Source: Coniella vitis
Lineage: Eukaryota; Ascomycota; Sordariomycetes; Diaporthales; Schizoparmaceae
Direction of reading: 5' to 3'
Length of the DNA stretch: 64,000 bases
Assembly: GCA_011317545.1 (NCBI GenBank)
Contig: WUJK01000001.1
Location: 3,577,001 to 3,641,000 of the forward strand
Shown: one piece after another, positions 1 through 13,250 of the stretch
Numbering within the stretch: position 1 is the first letter of the stretch
Layout of the letters: each line of letters begins with the position of its first letter
The notes under the pieces: model-generated
Told to the model about the DNA's origin: nothing
What the model saw: the letters and a program-made list of their open reading frames with translations, nothing else
The model's database searches: none
Translations under genes and position numbers: made by a program

Positions 1-2573
1 TCGCCTTGGTCGTATGGAGAGCCTGTTGCGCCTTTCTGGTACGCCCCAGCCCCGCGTTTCCTTGCACTGCGCCTCACCCCAAGTCCATACTATCCTGCTG
101 CTTTGGACTTTGCTTGGACCAAGTGTCTGCTAATGCATGTGCGATCAGGCTTGCTTGGTGAAGATGACGGTGCCACGGATTTGGGCACCTTGGAAAGGAA
201 ACTTGCCGAGAAAAAGCAGGAGTCCAGACAGGCTTCGCAAGCTACGCAGTCTAACCCGACCTCGCCATCACAGACGACGCCGGCGCATGAAGGTGCCATA
301 TCTACACCTCAAAGCTCCATTACGTCCCCCGAGCCCTCCAGAGACAGGGATGAAAAGCAAAAATCAGCCGAGCTTTCGTCCTTGGACCACGAGGAAGAGG
401 TCGAAGCACTTTCGGAGATGATGTGCTCACTAGTCACCAACACATCCGGTGAGACTAGGTACCTGGGTATGTCAACCCTCGAGCCAATTCCCGTCGTCGG
501 AATCGAGACCCTACTAATCAGCTACTACAGGCTCGTCTTCGGGCTTTTCGATATTTTCTCCCAAGGGCATTCAATGGGTCAATGAAAAGACTGGTGACAA
601 GTCGTTCCAGCAAATGATCTCCCATGTCTCCATGGACGACCACAAATGGAACAATTGGCGACCAGAAGTCTTTGCTGATCTGTTCCAGCGGCCCGTTTTC
701 TTACCTCTCCCTTCGAAAAACGAGGCTGTGTCGCTGCTTACGGACTATTTTGACAACTTCAATTGCATGTTTCCTCTATTCCACCGTCCCACGTTCATGC
801 ACCTGCTCGAAAGACAATACTCCAAGGATCCTTATGCTGGCTCTGGATGGTGGGCTAGTCTCAATGTTGCTCTCGCTATCGCACATCGGCTTCGCGTTAT
901 GAGCAACCTCGTACCGCAAGAGGAAGATGAGAAGGCCTGGGGCTATATGAAGAATGCTATGGCTGTGTTTTCGGAACTGTCTATGCGGAATACGGATTTG
1001 CTGAGCGTGCAAGCCCTACTAGGCATGGCTTTATTCATGCAAGGCACCCCAAATCCTCAGCCGTCATCACTCTTGGTTGGCACAGCAATTCGCCTCTCGC
1101 ACAACATTGGGCTGCACAAGCGTGGAACAGGCTTCAATCTCAATCCCATCGAAATCGAACAGAGAAAGCGAGTGTTTTGGATTGGTTACATGCTGGATAA
1201 GGATCTCTGCCTCCGCTCAGGCAGGCCGTTTGCACAAGATGACGACGACATGAATGTCGAACTACCAGACGAGGACCCCGAAGACAACATTGGCAACATC
1301 CCCCTCGCCGACGGCAAGGGCAAAATGAACTTGTTCCGCGTCATGTGCGAGCTGGCTCTAATTGAGAGTAAAGTCTACAAGAGACTCTACTCGACAAAGG
1401 CCACCAAGCAGACTGACGGGGAGCTCTTGCAGACTATTGGCGAGCTGGATCAAGAGTTGGAGGACTGGAAGGACCGCATGCCTATCGAATATCGACCCGA
1501 GAATGAGATCCAAGCCTCTCACACTCCCCTGATCCTGCATGTTGTCATGCTGCATTTCACGTATTACAACTGCCTCACAACCATTCATCGAATGTCAATA
1601 CACCGCGGATATTGGACCAGTCGTTTGTCCAATTACGCTATTCAAGGGCTCAACGCCAAGCCCTTGAATCCCAGGGTCTTCAACTCAGCAGCCCTTTGCA
1701 CCTCGGCCGCTCGCGCGACGATATCACTACTAAAATATGTACCAGAGGGTGATTCATCTGTTGTGTGGTAAGTCTAACTTTATCCTCTAGAGAGCCGTTG
1801 AAGGGTATACATGTTGACATTGGTATAGGATGGTGTTGTACTTCCCTGTTTCTGCACTTGTGACTCTTTTTGGCACTATATTACAGAACCCCTTGGATCC
1901 TCGAGCGCGGTCTGACACCAGGCTACTGAGCATGGTGGTCACTTTCTTGAGCGCTCTCGGCCAAGAGGTTGAGACAGGCGGAGTTCACCGCATGCTGGGT
2001 ATCTGCTCCGAGTTCGAGCGCATCAGCAAGGTCATGATTGATAAAGCAGAGCGGGAGAATGTAGGCCGCAGAAAGCGAAAGTCTCACGACGCCTCTCAGG
2101 CTAGCAAGTCTGGTGCTTCGATGGCCAAGCCAGCGGCTGTATCTGTCATCTCACCTGCGCCATCATTAACAGTTCAAACACCGCGGGCCCCGACTGGACA
2201 TGTTGTGACGCCTCACCAGACGCTTGAACACTTGTCTCCGCCAAATCGCTGTGACGGTGCTGACTTCAGCCCGCTGACAGCGACCAGCCACAATTCGTCG
2301 CCAGGACAGCCCCCTCCAGGCTGGAGCACTGATTTCAACGCTTCTGATCCAATGGAATTCCCATCATTCGCAGAGTTGACAGGCTTTGGACAACTTGACA
2401 ACGGGCCACCACCGCCACTGCAGTCTCCGCCTGGCCCAAGCCAAACATTCCAGCAACCGTTGATACCACAAGACCTTTACTCGCTGCCCATGAGTTTTGA
2501 TTGGGATTGGGCCGAAATGAGCGGTGGGGCCTACCCCAGTGTGGAAAATGGTAACTTCGACGGCAACCGTTGA
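1..2573 (+). CDS. Fungal-specific transcription factor, 5' end cut by window edge
   Basis: Likely a nuclear Zn2Cys6-type regulator; the zinc cluster itself lies outside the window. Exons read as <1-38, 149-466, 531-1767 and 1829-2573, about 778 residues in view. The exon 1/2 junction gives RLGRMESLLRLSGLLGEDD, the leucine-rich dimerisation linker that normally follows a Zn2Cys6 domain; the first intron (39-148) has a GCTAAT-like branch site near its end. The middle exon carries the fungal_trans regulatory domain: PLFHRPTF, LLGMALFMQGTPNPQ, HNIGLHKRG and VFWIGYMLDKDLCLRSGRP are typical. After the domain there is a basic stretch (GRRKRKSH) and a Pro/Ser/Gln-rich tail that could activate transcription. 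The domain call is strong; the regulated pathway is unknown to me, so no symbol is given. The closely matching middle domain is of a kind shared by several fungal families. Confidence 0.88.
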
Positions 2574-3559
2574 CAGAACACGGGGTGAGTTACCCTTTCA
2601 CTGGGGTCTAAACGAGTGAGATACTTGATTATACGAGCAGTGGAGTGCAAAAAGACACACACATGTATAGAGAGAGAGAGAGAGAGAGTACGTCTGGCCG
2701 TTCTGACCGTTCTGGCCGTGGGGACTAGAGGAACGGGGCTTCACCACTTATTCCTGTTACTAATCGGCAGCAACAATAATTGCATTTACTTCTATTGTAT
2801 CAAGCCAAGGAAAATGACAATCTACTAGATGGATAAAGCAAGGGATTCACTTCGCCATGGAGGTCACACGGATTTTGTTGTCGTTTCTCTATTGTGCTTT
2901 CGAACCAGACAAAAGATTTCGAAGTACAGATCCTCAAATATGAAATACAATTGTAGTAACACGTTGCTCTGCTTCATCGTGCAGCATCCTTGCATAACTG
3001 AAACAACAAATGCAAGGGGCAGAGACAGCAAGTCTGTAAACACAAGGACCAATAACGTTGTGATGATGGTTACTAGTAATCCTCGATTCGGTGGACTTGC
3101 CATCTGGGTTGATTTCGGTGAGATGCCCTGCTGTTGGGTATGGTGACTTTTGCTGTAGGGTTAGGGGTCTCAGTTTTTGGATTAGTCATCCACCGTCTAT
3201 GATGCTCATTAGCTGCACGACGACTTTTGAGAGGCGAGCTTTGGCAGGGCTGCGAAAGCTGCTCGAAGCACCAACCTCCGGCAGAGCCGCAACGCCAGGA
3301 TCCGACCAGCCAGGCAACCGAGCGTTGTCGCACCCACGAACAATCGCAGCGCTGCTCAATTCAAGCATCCAGTCAAGTCTACGGCGAGGCTCCCGTTTAC
3401 GGCAGCACCAACATTCCTTTCGAGGGTCACGCCTCTGAGTCAACGCTCAAAACAGCACCTGATTGAGGTCCCAGTCCACCCCGCCACCAGGGCCACGCCC
3501 GATCCTCTTCTACTCGACATAACATCAAGGCACGGTCACGATATACACGCTCTTCAACC
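2574..3559. other. Intergenic region with (AG)10
   Basis: No convincing gene seen. It contains a perfect (AG)10 microsatellite at 2669-2688, just downstream of the transcription factor stop codon. The right part should include the promoter and 5' leader of the m-AAA protease. Short open frames on both strands have no recognisable domain. Confidence 0.6.
2669..2688. repeat. (AG)10 microsatellite
   Basis: Perfect dinucleotide array about 95 bp after the transcription factor stop codon, probably in its 3' UTR. Confidence 0.9.
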
Positions 3560-6419
3560 ATGTCCTCGATATTACGGCCGTCCTCGCGGCAGGTCTCGTA
3601 CATAGCGCTCTCGACTTCCCGCTCCACGGTTAGATTATGTGCGCGCGGCGCAAGAATACCCAGAATATCTTCGGTGGCGACGCCCTCCCCTTCATCTTTG
3701 CCAGCCGCTTACCTGCTTCCGCGGCCCCGCTTCTACGCCACCGAATCCAATCGACCTAAGAAGCAGGACAAGAAAAACGACCAAAAGACGCCACAGAATG
3801 GATCGAAATCAGAGAAAAGCGAGAACGCTGCTGCGGAGTCGCCTGTGCAAGGCGGGGTCAAGTCCACGCACGAGGACCCTCCGTCCAAGGAGCAGGTGGA
3901 TAAGAAAGCGAGCAGCAGCTCGGAGCCACGTCAGCCGGCGCCCGGCTATGTCTTCCTCTCGGATAAAGAGTTCGAAGCCCTAGACAAGATTCGCGCCATG
4001 GTTCCTCAACGACAGCAGGAGGCCATTGACCAAGTCAAGGAGGTGGTGAAGGAGACTGGTGCACCGCCGGAGCTACAGGAGCTGCTGCGCAAATCAGCCA
4101 CTACTGGCCTCTCTATGGGCGATAGCATACAGATTATCCGGGTAACGCACAAGATGGCGTCGCTTCTTGCCGAGAAAGAGGTGCAAGAGATGCTCAAGAA
4201 CGATTCAAATAACAAAATGTTTGACTCTCAAGAACCAAAAGTTGAAAAACAAGAAGAGAGCAAGACCAAGGGCAACGAGCAAGAAGGCAAGCAGCAAGGG
4301 TCGAAGCAAGACAGCGCCAAGAAGGACCCCAACATCAAAGTCCTCGACACAGGCGACGTTATGAGCTGGATTCTGGCGGCTGCCGTCATATACCCTCTTT
4401 GGAGCATGTTCTTCCCGAGCGACTCGCGCGATATAAGCTGGCAGGAGCTCAGGAAGCAATATCTGGAAAAGGGGCTCGTTGAGAAGTTCGTCGTGGTGGG
4501 TCGCAAGGTGCGAGTACACCTCAACCACGACGCCGTACGCTCGGTCGACCCAGAATCCCCCGCTGCGAACCCGGGCTTCCACTTCTACGTAAACATTGGC
4601 TCTTCTGACATGTTCGAGAAACACCTCGACGACGCACAGTACCAACTCGGCATTCCCCCATCAGAGTATATACCCGTTACATATGCTGCTGAGAGCCCAC
4701 TTGGCAACCTCCTCATGGCCTTCGGTCCGACTCTTCTCCTCGTCGGTTTGATTTACTACGTTTCGCGCCGCGGTCCAGGCGGCGGCGGTCCAGGCGGCGG
4801 CATGTTTGGCTTTTCGAAGAGCAGGGCCAAGATGTATAACCATGAGTCGGCTGTCAAAGTCAAGTTTGCGGATATTGCTGGCATGGACGAGGCCAAGGTT
4901 GAAATTATGGAGTTTGTCGCTTTCCTGAAGCAGCCCGAACGCTTCCAGAGACTGGGTGCCAAGATCCCGCGTGGTGCCATCTTATCTGGGCCCCCTGGTA
5001 CTGGTAAGACACTGCTGGCCAAGGCAACGGCTGGCGAGTCTGGCGTGCCCTTCTTCAGCGTCAGTGGATCCGAGTTTGTGGAAATGTTCGTTGGTGTGGG
5101 TGCTTCCAGAGTGCGGGATCTTTTTGCTCAAGCACGCAAGAACGCGCCTTGTATTATCTTCATTGATGAAATTGATGCCATTGGTCGATCGCGAGCAGAC
5201 GGCAACCGGAATTTTGGCGGCAATGAGGAACGCGAGGCTACCCTCAACCAGATTCTGACTGAGATGGACGGTTTCAACACGCAGGAGCAAATCGTTGTCC
5301 TTGCTGGCACCAACCGACCGGACGTGCTTGACCAGGCCTTGATGAGACCTGGCCGCTTCGACAGGCAAATTCACATTGACAGGCCCACCATGCAGGGCCG
5401 TGCAGATATCTTCAAGGTGCACCTGGCCAAGATTGTCACCAAAGAGGACATGGAACATCTCTGTGGCCGTCTTGCCGCTTTGACGCCTGGGTTTTCTGGA
5501 GCTGATATTGCCAATGCCGTCAATGAAGCTGCGCTTGTTGGTTAGTATCACCTTATATTATCTACGTGGATCTACTTTCACTTTTGCAATTAGGAGCAAA
5601 GAAAACTAATTAATCCGCTGGACAGCTGCACGAGCCAATGCCGAGTCTGTGGAGATGATTCACTTTGAGCAGGCTATTGAAAGAGTCATTGGTGGTCTGG
5701 AGCGCAAGTCTCTTGTCCTCAACCCTCAGGAGAGAAGAACGGTGGCATACCACGAAGCCGGTCACGCCATCTGTGGCTGGTACTTTGAATTCGCTGATCC
5801 CCTCCTCAAAGTTTCTATTATCCCTCGTGGTAAGGGCGCGCTCGGCTACGCACAATACCTTCCTGTGGGCGATGCCTACCTCATGACGACAGCGCAGCTC
5901 ATGGATCGCATGGCCATGACGCTCGGCGGACGTATTTCGGAAGAGATCCACTTTCCGACCGTAACGACGGGCGCCAGCGACGACTTCCGCAAGGTCACGG
6001 CCACGGCGACCAACATGGTGACGCGCTGGGGCATGTCGGACAAGCTGGGTCCCATCCACTTTGACCAGGACAAGAACCAATTTAACAAGCCGTTCGCCGA
6101 GGAGACGGCGCAAAAGATCGACGCCGAGGTGCGCCGCATTGTGGACGCCGCATACAAGCAGTGCAAGGATCTCTTGCTCGAAAAGAAGAAGGAGATTGGC
6201 ATTGTGGCCGAGGAGCTGCTTTCGAAGGAGATGCTGACACGCGATGACATGGTGCGCTTGCTGGGACCCCGGCCATTTGCCGATAAAGAGGAGTTTACAA
6301 AGTACTTTGACGGGTCCAAGGGCGCACCTGGCACGGCTGCTCCGCCGCCGCCAGCCGAGGGTGATAGTCCGGATGCCCCAGCACCTTTGGGTCCTGCTTT
6401 TGAGAGAGCAGACAGGTAA
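3560..6419 (+). CDS. YTA12: Mitochondrial m-AAA protease (FtsH family, Yta12/MAP-1 type)
   Basis: ATP-dependent zinc metalloprotease of the mitochondrial inner membrane, active on the matrix side; the family degrades misfolded membrane proteins and processes some precursors. Exons 3560-5540 and 5626-6419 join as NEAALVAARANAESVEM, giving 924 residues. The N-terminus is Arg/Ser-rich like a mitochondrial presequence, followed by a Lys/Gln-rich linker. Two membrane segments lie at about 267-285 and 383-401, bracketing the FtsH_ext intermembrane region; two segments fit an m-AAA rather than i-AAA subunit. The AAA module has Walker A GPPGTGKT (about 477-484) and Walker B IIFIDEID (about 530-538), then MRPGRFDRQ. 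The zinc site HEAGH is near residue 703. Family knowledge: Neurospora appears to build its m-AAA from one subunit, so the choice between the yeast names Yta10 and Yta12 is uncertain; the family call is firm. Confidence 0.95.
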
Positions 6420-7212
6420 TTTTCTCAAACATCAAAGCAAGCAAGGGAGGACTAAGAAGGAAGGGTAACCGGGAGCATTTGAGAAAGGTATCAGGAATCT
6501 CTGGGCACATCGATGGATGGTAGGACTGGGAAATCCGGGGTTGGAACGGATAACAAACAAAACTCTACTCAAAGCTTGCACTTGGAAGAAAGGCAGGGGA
6601 GGTGTTTTGGGCGCTGTTTTTCAAAACGCCGGGAAAGCAATGATTGCCAGGTTCTATGTGCATATATCAAGATGAGAAAGACAAAAGAAAACAAAACACT
6701 CGGTCCAATTGGATCGTCTTGTGGAAAGAGAGGTGTGATCGGTTTGGTAGGCAATCTAATCTGGCTTGTCCGCTCATGTACATTTATACAAACTAGAAAG
6801 CAGCAAGCGCTGGATACGAAAACAGTCAAAAAGAAAAAGAAACCAAAAACCAAGATTACAAAAAAAAAACCACCACCAAAAACCTACAAGGACAAGAGGT
6901 CGTTCATCATTTGCAATTTGCCAGCGAAGAACGTCGCCTTGCGTTGATGTGTGAGACTAGTGTACTATCTGACCAGGGGTGCTTGGGTACATTTGCAGCA
7001 CCAGTTGTTGCCCACGCAGATCATTCTACTATGTACACACTACGAAGTCTGACTACTATGGGCCTAGGTTGGCAAGGTACGGCATGAACTCATCATCATT
7101 ATCAACGTACCAAAGTACCTAGGAATGGTTACTCTGGTTGCCAACGTTGAAGTCTTTTTTTTTCGGTCTGGTCTCTGCCGCCTTGCAACGATCTTAGCTT
7201 CATTTGCGCGCT
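6420..7212. other. Intergenic region between m-AAA protease and Bor1 genes
   Basis: No gene seen. It includes an A-rich stretch around 6825-6875, one TACTATGTA copy at 7027-7035, and a T-run followed by pyrimidine-rich sequence at about 7155-7185, as often found just upstream of fungal start codons. Confidence 0.55.
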
Positions 7213-9485
7213 ATGGCGCCTGAAAGAGCTGCTCGAGGCGGTGAGTCTCTGCCTCTGCCCAACAACAGCAGTCTGCATGCGACATCACGGCCTGGCCCAG
7301 GTTCTGGCCCGCGTCTGCTCAACATGGCCAACGGGCTCAAGAAGCGCTTTGCTCGCGATCCAGCGGCTGCTTCTCGACCCGCTTCCACCATGGCCGCCTC
7401 CGCATCCCGACGCAGCCCTCGTCACGCCGATGCTCACGCCTCCTCAACGGCCCGGAGGACGGAAAAGTGGTGGCGAGTCCACCTGTTCCGCGGCATGATC
7501 AACGATGTCCGCCGCCGCGCCCCCTACTACCTCAGCGACTGGGTCGATGCGTGGGACTACCGCGTCGTGCCCGCCACCGTGTACATGTATTTTGCAAAGT
7601 GAGTGGCTTCTGACGTTCCAGGGACACCCGAAAGCAGCCGCCCTCGTTGCTGACCGTAGCCGTCTGTCACAAGCATTTTACCAGCGCTCGCCTTCTCGCT
7701 CGACATGTTCACGCGCACTCACTCCAACTATGGTGTCAATGAAGTCTTGCTATCGTCCGTGTTAGCCTCGGTAGTCTTCTCGCTCGTCGCCTGCCAGCCG
7801 CTCGTTATCGTTGGCGTTACTGGCCCAATCACTGTCTTCAACTACACCGTCTACGACATCATGTCGCCCACCGGCGTAAACTACCTCGGCTTCATGACGT
7901 GGATCGGCCTGTGGGCGCTTGTGATGCACTGGATACTGGCCATCACCAATTCGTGCAACTGGCTGCGCTTCGTCACTCGCTTCCCCTGCGATATTTTTGG
8001 CTTCTACGTCGCTTGCATCTACCTGCAAAAGGGCGTCCAGATTCTCGTGCTGCAAGGCGACACAGAGCCCTTTTACCTCAGCACCTTGGCCGCCGCCCTC
8101 GTCTTTGCCGTTGCCTACTTTTGCGGCGAGGTTGCAAAAAGCACCCTGTTCAACCACTATGTCCGTGTCTTTATCCAGGACTATGGCACTCCGCTGACCG
8201 TTGTCTTCTTCTCGGGCTTTGTGCACATTGGCCGCATGAAAGACGTTAGCCTCGAGTATCTGCCGACTACTGCGTCTTTCTTCCCTACGGCTGATCGAGG
8301 CTGGCTTGTCGATTTCTGGAACGTCAGGGTGTCGGATATTTTTCTTGCCATTCCCTTTGCCTTGCTGCTGACCATCCTCTTTTGGTTTGACCACAATGGT
8401 AAGCCATGCTAAGCCCCTTCATTGTTTGTGATCGCCTTGACCTCTGAGCATTGAAAGCTTGCTGACACAATCAAATAGTCTCCTCCCTCATTGCCCAAGG
8501 CACAGAATTTCCTCTCAAGAAACCAGCTGGCTTCCACTGGGATCTCTTCCTTCTCGGTCTCACAACAGGCGTAGCTGGCATCCTCGGCCTGCCCTTTCCA
8601 AACGGCCTCATTCCACAAGCCCCTTTCCACACCGAAGCCCTCTGCGTGACCAAGATCGTCCATGACGAAGATGAAGGCGGTGACAACAAGGGTCACTGGG
8701 AAATCAAGCGAAGCCACGTCGTCGAGCAGCGCGTGTCTAACCTTGCTCAGGGCCTGCTTACCCTAGGCACCATGTCAGGCCCTCTGCTCGTCGTGCTACA
8801 CCTTATCCCCCAGGGTGTCCTGGCAGGCCTCTTCTTCATCATGGGCTACCAGGCGCTCGAGGGCAATGGCATTACAGCCAAGATCCTCTTTCTAGTGCGC
8901 GACCGGACGTTGACGGACAAAGCCAACCCACTGCACAAAATTGAGCGCCGTTGGGTGCTATGGCTGTTTGTCGCCATCGAGCTGGTCGCCTTTGGCGCTA
9001 CCTTTGCCATCACCCAGACTGTTGCCGCTGTTGGCTTCCCGTGTTTCATTCTCGCGCTCATCCCGCTGCGTGCGCTCATTTTGCCTCGTATCTTTTACCC
9101 GCATGAGCTGGGCATCTTGGACGGTCCGACGGCTAGTCCTTTCACCATGGAGAGTGTCGGAGGTGTTCATGGAGCCATGGCACCGGTCGAGGACGAGGCG
9201 GCTGAAGCAGAGGATGAGTCATTTGACTCTTCCTCTGAAGACACGGCAACAAGGCGCACTGCTGCTACTGTTGGGGTCGACAGTAGCAAAGGTGGGATTC
9301 TCTCTGGCGATGGACTGGATGGCAACAGGGCACACGAGCTGGCGGAGCTGGGCGAGAACCAGAGTGTGCGTTTAGCAGAGCGCGGTAGACGGAGCAGTGC
9401 AGTGGCAGCGGATGAGGACGACACCGCGTCTGAGGTGGCAAGGCCGTCGTCGGGGGTTAGTCGCCGACATATGAGCAGGGCATAG
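7213..9485 (+). CDS. BOR1: Bor1-type boron/bicarbonate (SLC4-like) transporter
   Basis: Polytopic membrane protein of the HCO3_cotransp family; yeast Bor1 exports borate at the plasma membrane. Exons 7213-7598, 7674-8398 and 8479-9485 give 705 residues. The splice joins read MYFANILPALAFSLDMFT and WFDHNVSSLIAQGTE, both matching the family. The conserved core includes QPLVIVGVTGPITVFNYT and PFPNGLIPQAPFHTEAL, with about ten hydrophobic segments between residues 120 and 580. The N-terminal 75 residues are Ala/Arg/Pro-rich and the C-terminal 130 are acidic and Ser-rich, both probably cytosolic. I start at the ATG at 7213; no earlier in-frame ATG was found. Whether the fungal protein carries borate or bicarbonate is not decided by sequence. 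Confidence 0.92.
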
Positions 9486-12400
9486 AATCGAGCATTCGAG
9501 AAGCATGGCCATGAAACGTCTTGAAAACAAACTGAACAAAAAGGCCAGCTCCTTTATGCAATATAGGTATCAGGGATGTCATTATATATATATAATGATA
9601 TGAGTAGCATGTAGATGCCTCGCTATATGAGTCACTTTATGGTTATCATCCTAATCAAAGATCCCATAACGTTATATTGGCAGCAAGAAAATTGAAAAAA
9701 AGGAATGTATAGCAAGATGAGATCCATTACATGGGTGCATTGTAGCAAGCCCAGTCCTTCCGTTGTCGGCTTTGACGCTCTTGTGGGAGGAGAATTGGCG
9801 CTTTATTGAATCATCCAAGTGTTTATTTATATGACTGAATGGCTCTCGTGTTCTCACCTCGTGAACTCAGTCTCGAAGGGCACTCGAGTTCATCTCAAGG
9901 AGAACAACAAAGCAATGAATGTTCTGCAGGTCTCAGGTTGTTGGTTGCATATGGCGTGTGAATACTATTATTAAGCTCGATATACCTAGAGACTTTCATA
10001 GGCTGTCCTAGTAGATCTAGGGGAGAAAGCACAGATGGGCATCCCGTGCCTATCGCAGCTGAAGGTCACACTGTAGTCTATCAATAGTCTCGTGTTCTTT
10101 GTGTTACGGGGGCGTTTCTATGATGTAGTCAGTCTACCTGGGCTAGGTCCTGTCGAAGCCGATCATTTCGAAACATTGGGACGATTCAATGCAAACATGC
10201 CAATTACGAACCTTGTGCAACTGATGTCTTTCCATGAGGCTACGCAACAGGTATAATCGTGATTTTTAAGGAAGCAGCGTGCGCGCTTGCTTGGCCTGTC
10301 AGATGGGAATGAATCAGAGCTTTGTCTTGACGAATATTTGTCTATGAGCTGTCCGCGAGCTATGCCGCTATCGATGTGGATGGGATGGCTTGATAGATAG
10401 AAACCCGACGGACGTGTTTGCTCTGCTCGAGTCTTGTTTTCAAGGCAAGAAAATGTGTATTAAGGACTCAGCCGCCAGCTACACCGCACCAAGAAGCTGA
10501 GCATTTGTGTTGGCTATATGCAGAAGCCTAGAAATTGTACCCATGCTCTTGTCCTCTTTAAGCAGTGACTTATGCATTCTAACTTGATGCCGGTACGCAA
10601 CCGTAGCGGAGGTGGACCTCAACGACGGTGCATACAGACTGCTACAACGCAAGGTAATGTGTCAATTCAGACAGGAGAGATGGAGGTCTTGCTTAGTATC
10701 TTTATCCAAGTAGCACCTCAGGTCAAATGCATGAATGTAACCACGATAGGCTGAGGACCAATGATGCGAACAGGAACCGAGTAGACGTACCACCAGTATG
10801 AACCACTTGCACGCCAGGAGGGTTTTCAGCCAGAGGGAGCTGTGGTCGAGGGAGGTCGGCTGGGTCCTCAGTTCGTGCAGCATGTGCGGAGGGTTCCGGT
10901 GTAGGTAATGCTCCCTTTGCAGTATTGCGTAGCGGTGGGCATGTTGACCCGTTTCTTTGGCCAGTGCAGTGTTGCGAGCGGTACACTGGTGGCCACCAAG
11001 TTCAGCCACGTCTCGTTACTGTTGGCTGGGTCTTGCTGCATGATGCGTGGAAATCGCAAAGACCAATGACGTTCATAAGTGACGGACTATGATCTCTACG
11101 GCTCTGTTTGGCGGGCAATCTTAATTGCTGGGTCAAAAGAGCCTCCTCCGTTGTTGAGGGAGGACGACGGATGAGAAACAAGGTATTGCCAGCTGGCGCC
11201 AGTTCGATCATAAGGAGGAGGCTCCAGTGTTGATATGTAGCTGCCAGCCCAGCAAGAAAGAGCACAAGGCACCTGTCGTGAATTACGCAGTGATGGTGCC
11301 TACTCAGGAAAGTACCTACCTAGTACTTGCTGAAATACAGTGTGGCAGAGGGCAAGAAGGTAGGTATCTATCTAGACCCAAGGAAGGTGCTACGGCAATG
11401 TTTCGCTTTTTGCACAAATCGAGACTCCCTGGGCTAAACTGCCGCGCCATAACTCTGTTCTGCAGGTACATCGACTTACACATGAACAGAACACATCGTG
11501 GGGGTCGTCGTATCATTCCATGTCCGAGACTCACCTGGGCTTAAGAACCGAGCATATGTACATGTTATTAAGTCTACTCAACCTGCAAGTCCCCATCTCC
11601 TCTGCTGGAACAGCGCTCTAAGCGAGGCATGGCGGCCCACCGGCTTGGATGCAGCGTCAATGGTAACATCTCGCACGCCATGATAGGCTATAGCCCGCGG
11701 ATGAGGCAGCTTGACGAGCGAACCGCCAACGACCTGGCATACCTCATGTTGTTGTCCTCAACTACGTTACTGGAGGAAAGTATACTTCTGTCACGCTTGG
11801 CGCTGGCGGCTGAAGTCGTGGCATCGCATTGAAACGAAAATGCATGTATGTACGTGGTCGTCGTCCGCATCCGGAACCTCCGCAAATGCTACCCCGGGAC
11901 GTTTGGAGGTATTTGTTCTGATCTGTTGCAAGGATCCATTTGATGTTGAATGAAAGGAGAAAGGATGGGGGGGGGGCAGTTGTCAGTTGTTCTCTCCTCC
12001 ACCCACCCACTCAGTCTTCATGCATGCAACTTTATTATATTGCCCATCTGCGACCGTGTCCGAAAAGACCCGGTTGGACCGCTAGAGGGCACAGGGAGTG
12101 TAAGGGAAATCCGGGCCGGCCATGTCAGCGAAGATTAGCTTCGCCACTTCGTATCGGTCGGTGTTGCACTCTATACCGTGGCCGCTCCTGGTAATATCAC
12201 CAGCCAAAAGTCCTTGGCAGCCCCCATGTGCATGAGGAAATACGTACTGACCTTGCACAGCGTGGAAGGAGATCTACCGGGACGCTCAGATTGTTCCGAG
12301 CATGTACCGACTTCAACTCTATCTGGGTTGATTTGTGAAGTCAGATTAGATGGCATACATAGTACAGTCCATCTATGGGCATGTCTCATGCGCTATGGTC

Positions 12401-13250
12401 GACGAACCGTTGTCAAACCCACCTCTTTTTCGGTCTTTCCATGCTGAAACGAATCGGTGACAGAGACCGCCACCGGTAAAGGTTCCCTAGTACTGACCCC
12501 CCTCGTGTTCTTGAAGCCAAACTTAAAGTCTCGATACATGAGTGACGAGGAACGGCCATCTTCATTTAGCCGCCATGAGCGGAGCACATTCGAAAAGAGG
12601 AGATCCAGGGATTAAGACCTGAGTACATTCGACCGCAGCAAAAAGAAAGAAACTTGTATGGCTTCAAAACAAATTCTCTGAGCAATGCAGAGTTATATAA
12701 ACACACATGTACACACATAGCGCAACGAGGCGCGCTCACATATAGTTTTCTTGCTGCATTCCAGTGGTGTGACCGACATGCATGCTCCTTTTGCACCGGT
12801 TGCTTCCCTTTTGCACTCTGAGCCCAAACATTGCAATCGAACCGTCTTCCAGGCGAGAGTGCCGTGTTGATGCGCGTCACTTGCCAGGGCTAGCCAATAG
12901 AAAACGTTCACCTGAACAAGTATTATACCGCAAGTATACAAAGATTTGCTCCCAGATACCAAATGCTAGCAATACCCAAATTCCCATCATCCTTTCCTCC
13001 AGCCCGACCCAAAGAAACATAGGAAAAGAAAAGAAGAAGAAAAAAAGGAAAAGAAAATGTGTAACTGAATACCGTGGTAGTCACAGCCAAAAGCGTCGAG
13101 AACAGGAAACCCAGTTTTATCATCATGTGTATGTGAATACGCGCCCCTAAAAAGATGTCAAGGGCTTGTACAGCCTACTTGAGTATGCGCAAAAGTCTCA
13201 GACTGGCAGAGCTTCGGCTGACTGATGCCTCCCGGCTAAAGTAAACTCGT
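9486..13250. other. 3.8-kb intergenic region, no gene recognised
   Basis: Lies between the 3' ends of the Bor1 gene (+) and the homeodomain gene (-), so it should hold both 3' UTRs. It contains a TA-rich tract at about 9583-9600, a 10-G run at 11967-11976, one TACATAGTA copy at 12356-12364 and an A/G-rich tract at about 13022-13056. Open frames of 60-120 codons on both strands show no domain, signal peptide or plausible exon chain. Confidence 0.55.

Noticed and set aside
2864..3103. 79-codon minus-strand frame with a hydrophobic N-terminus
   Set aside because: No homology recognised, no splice partners; likely chance.
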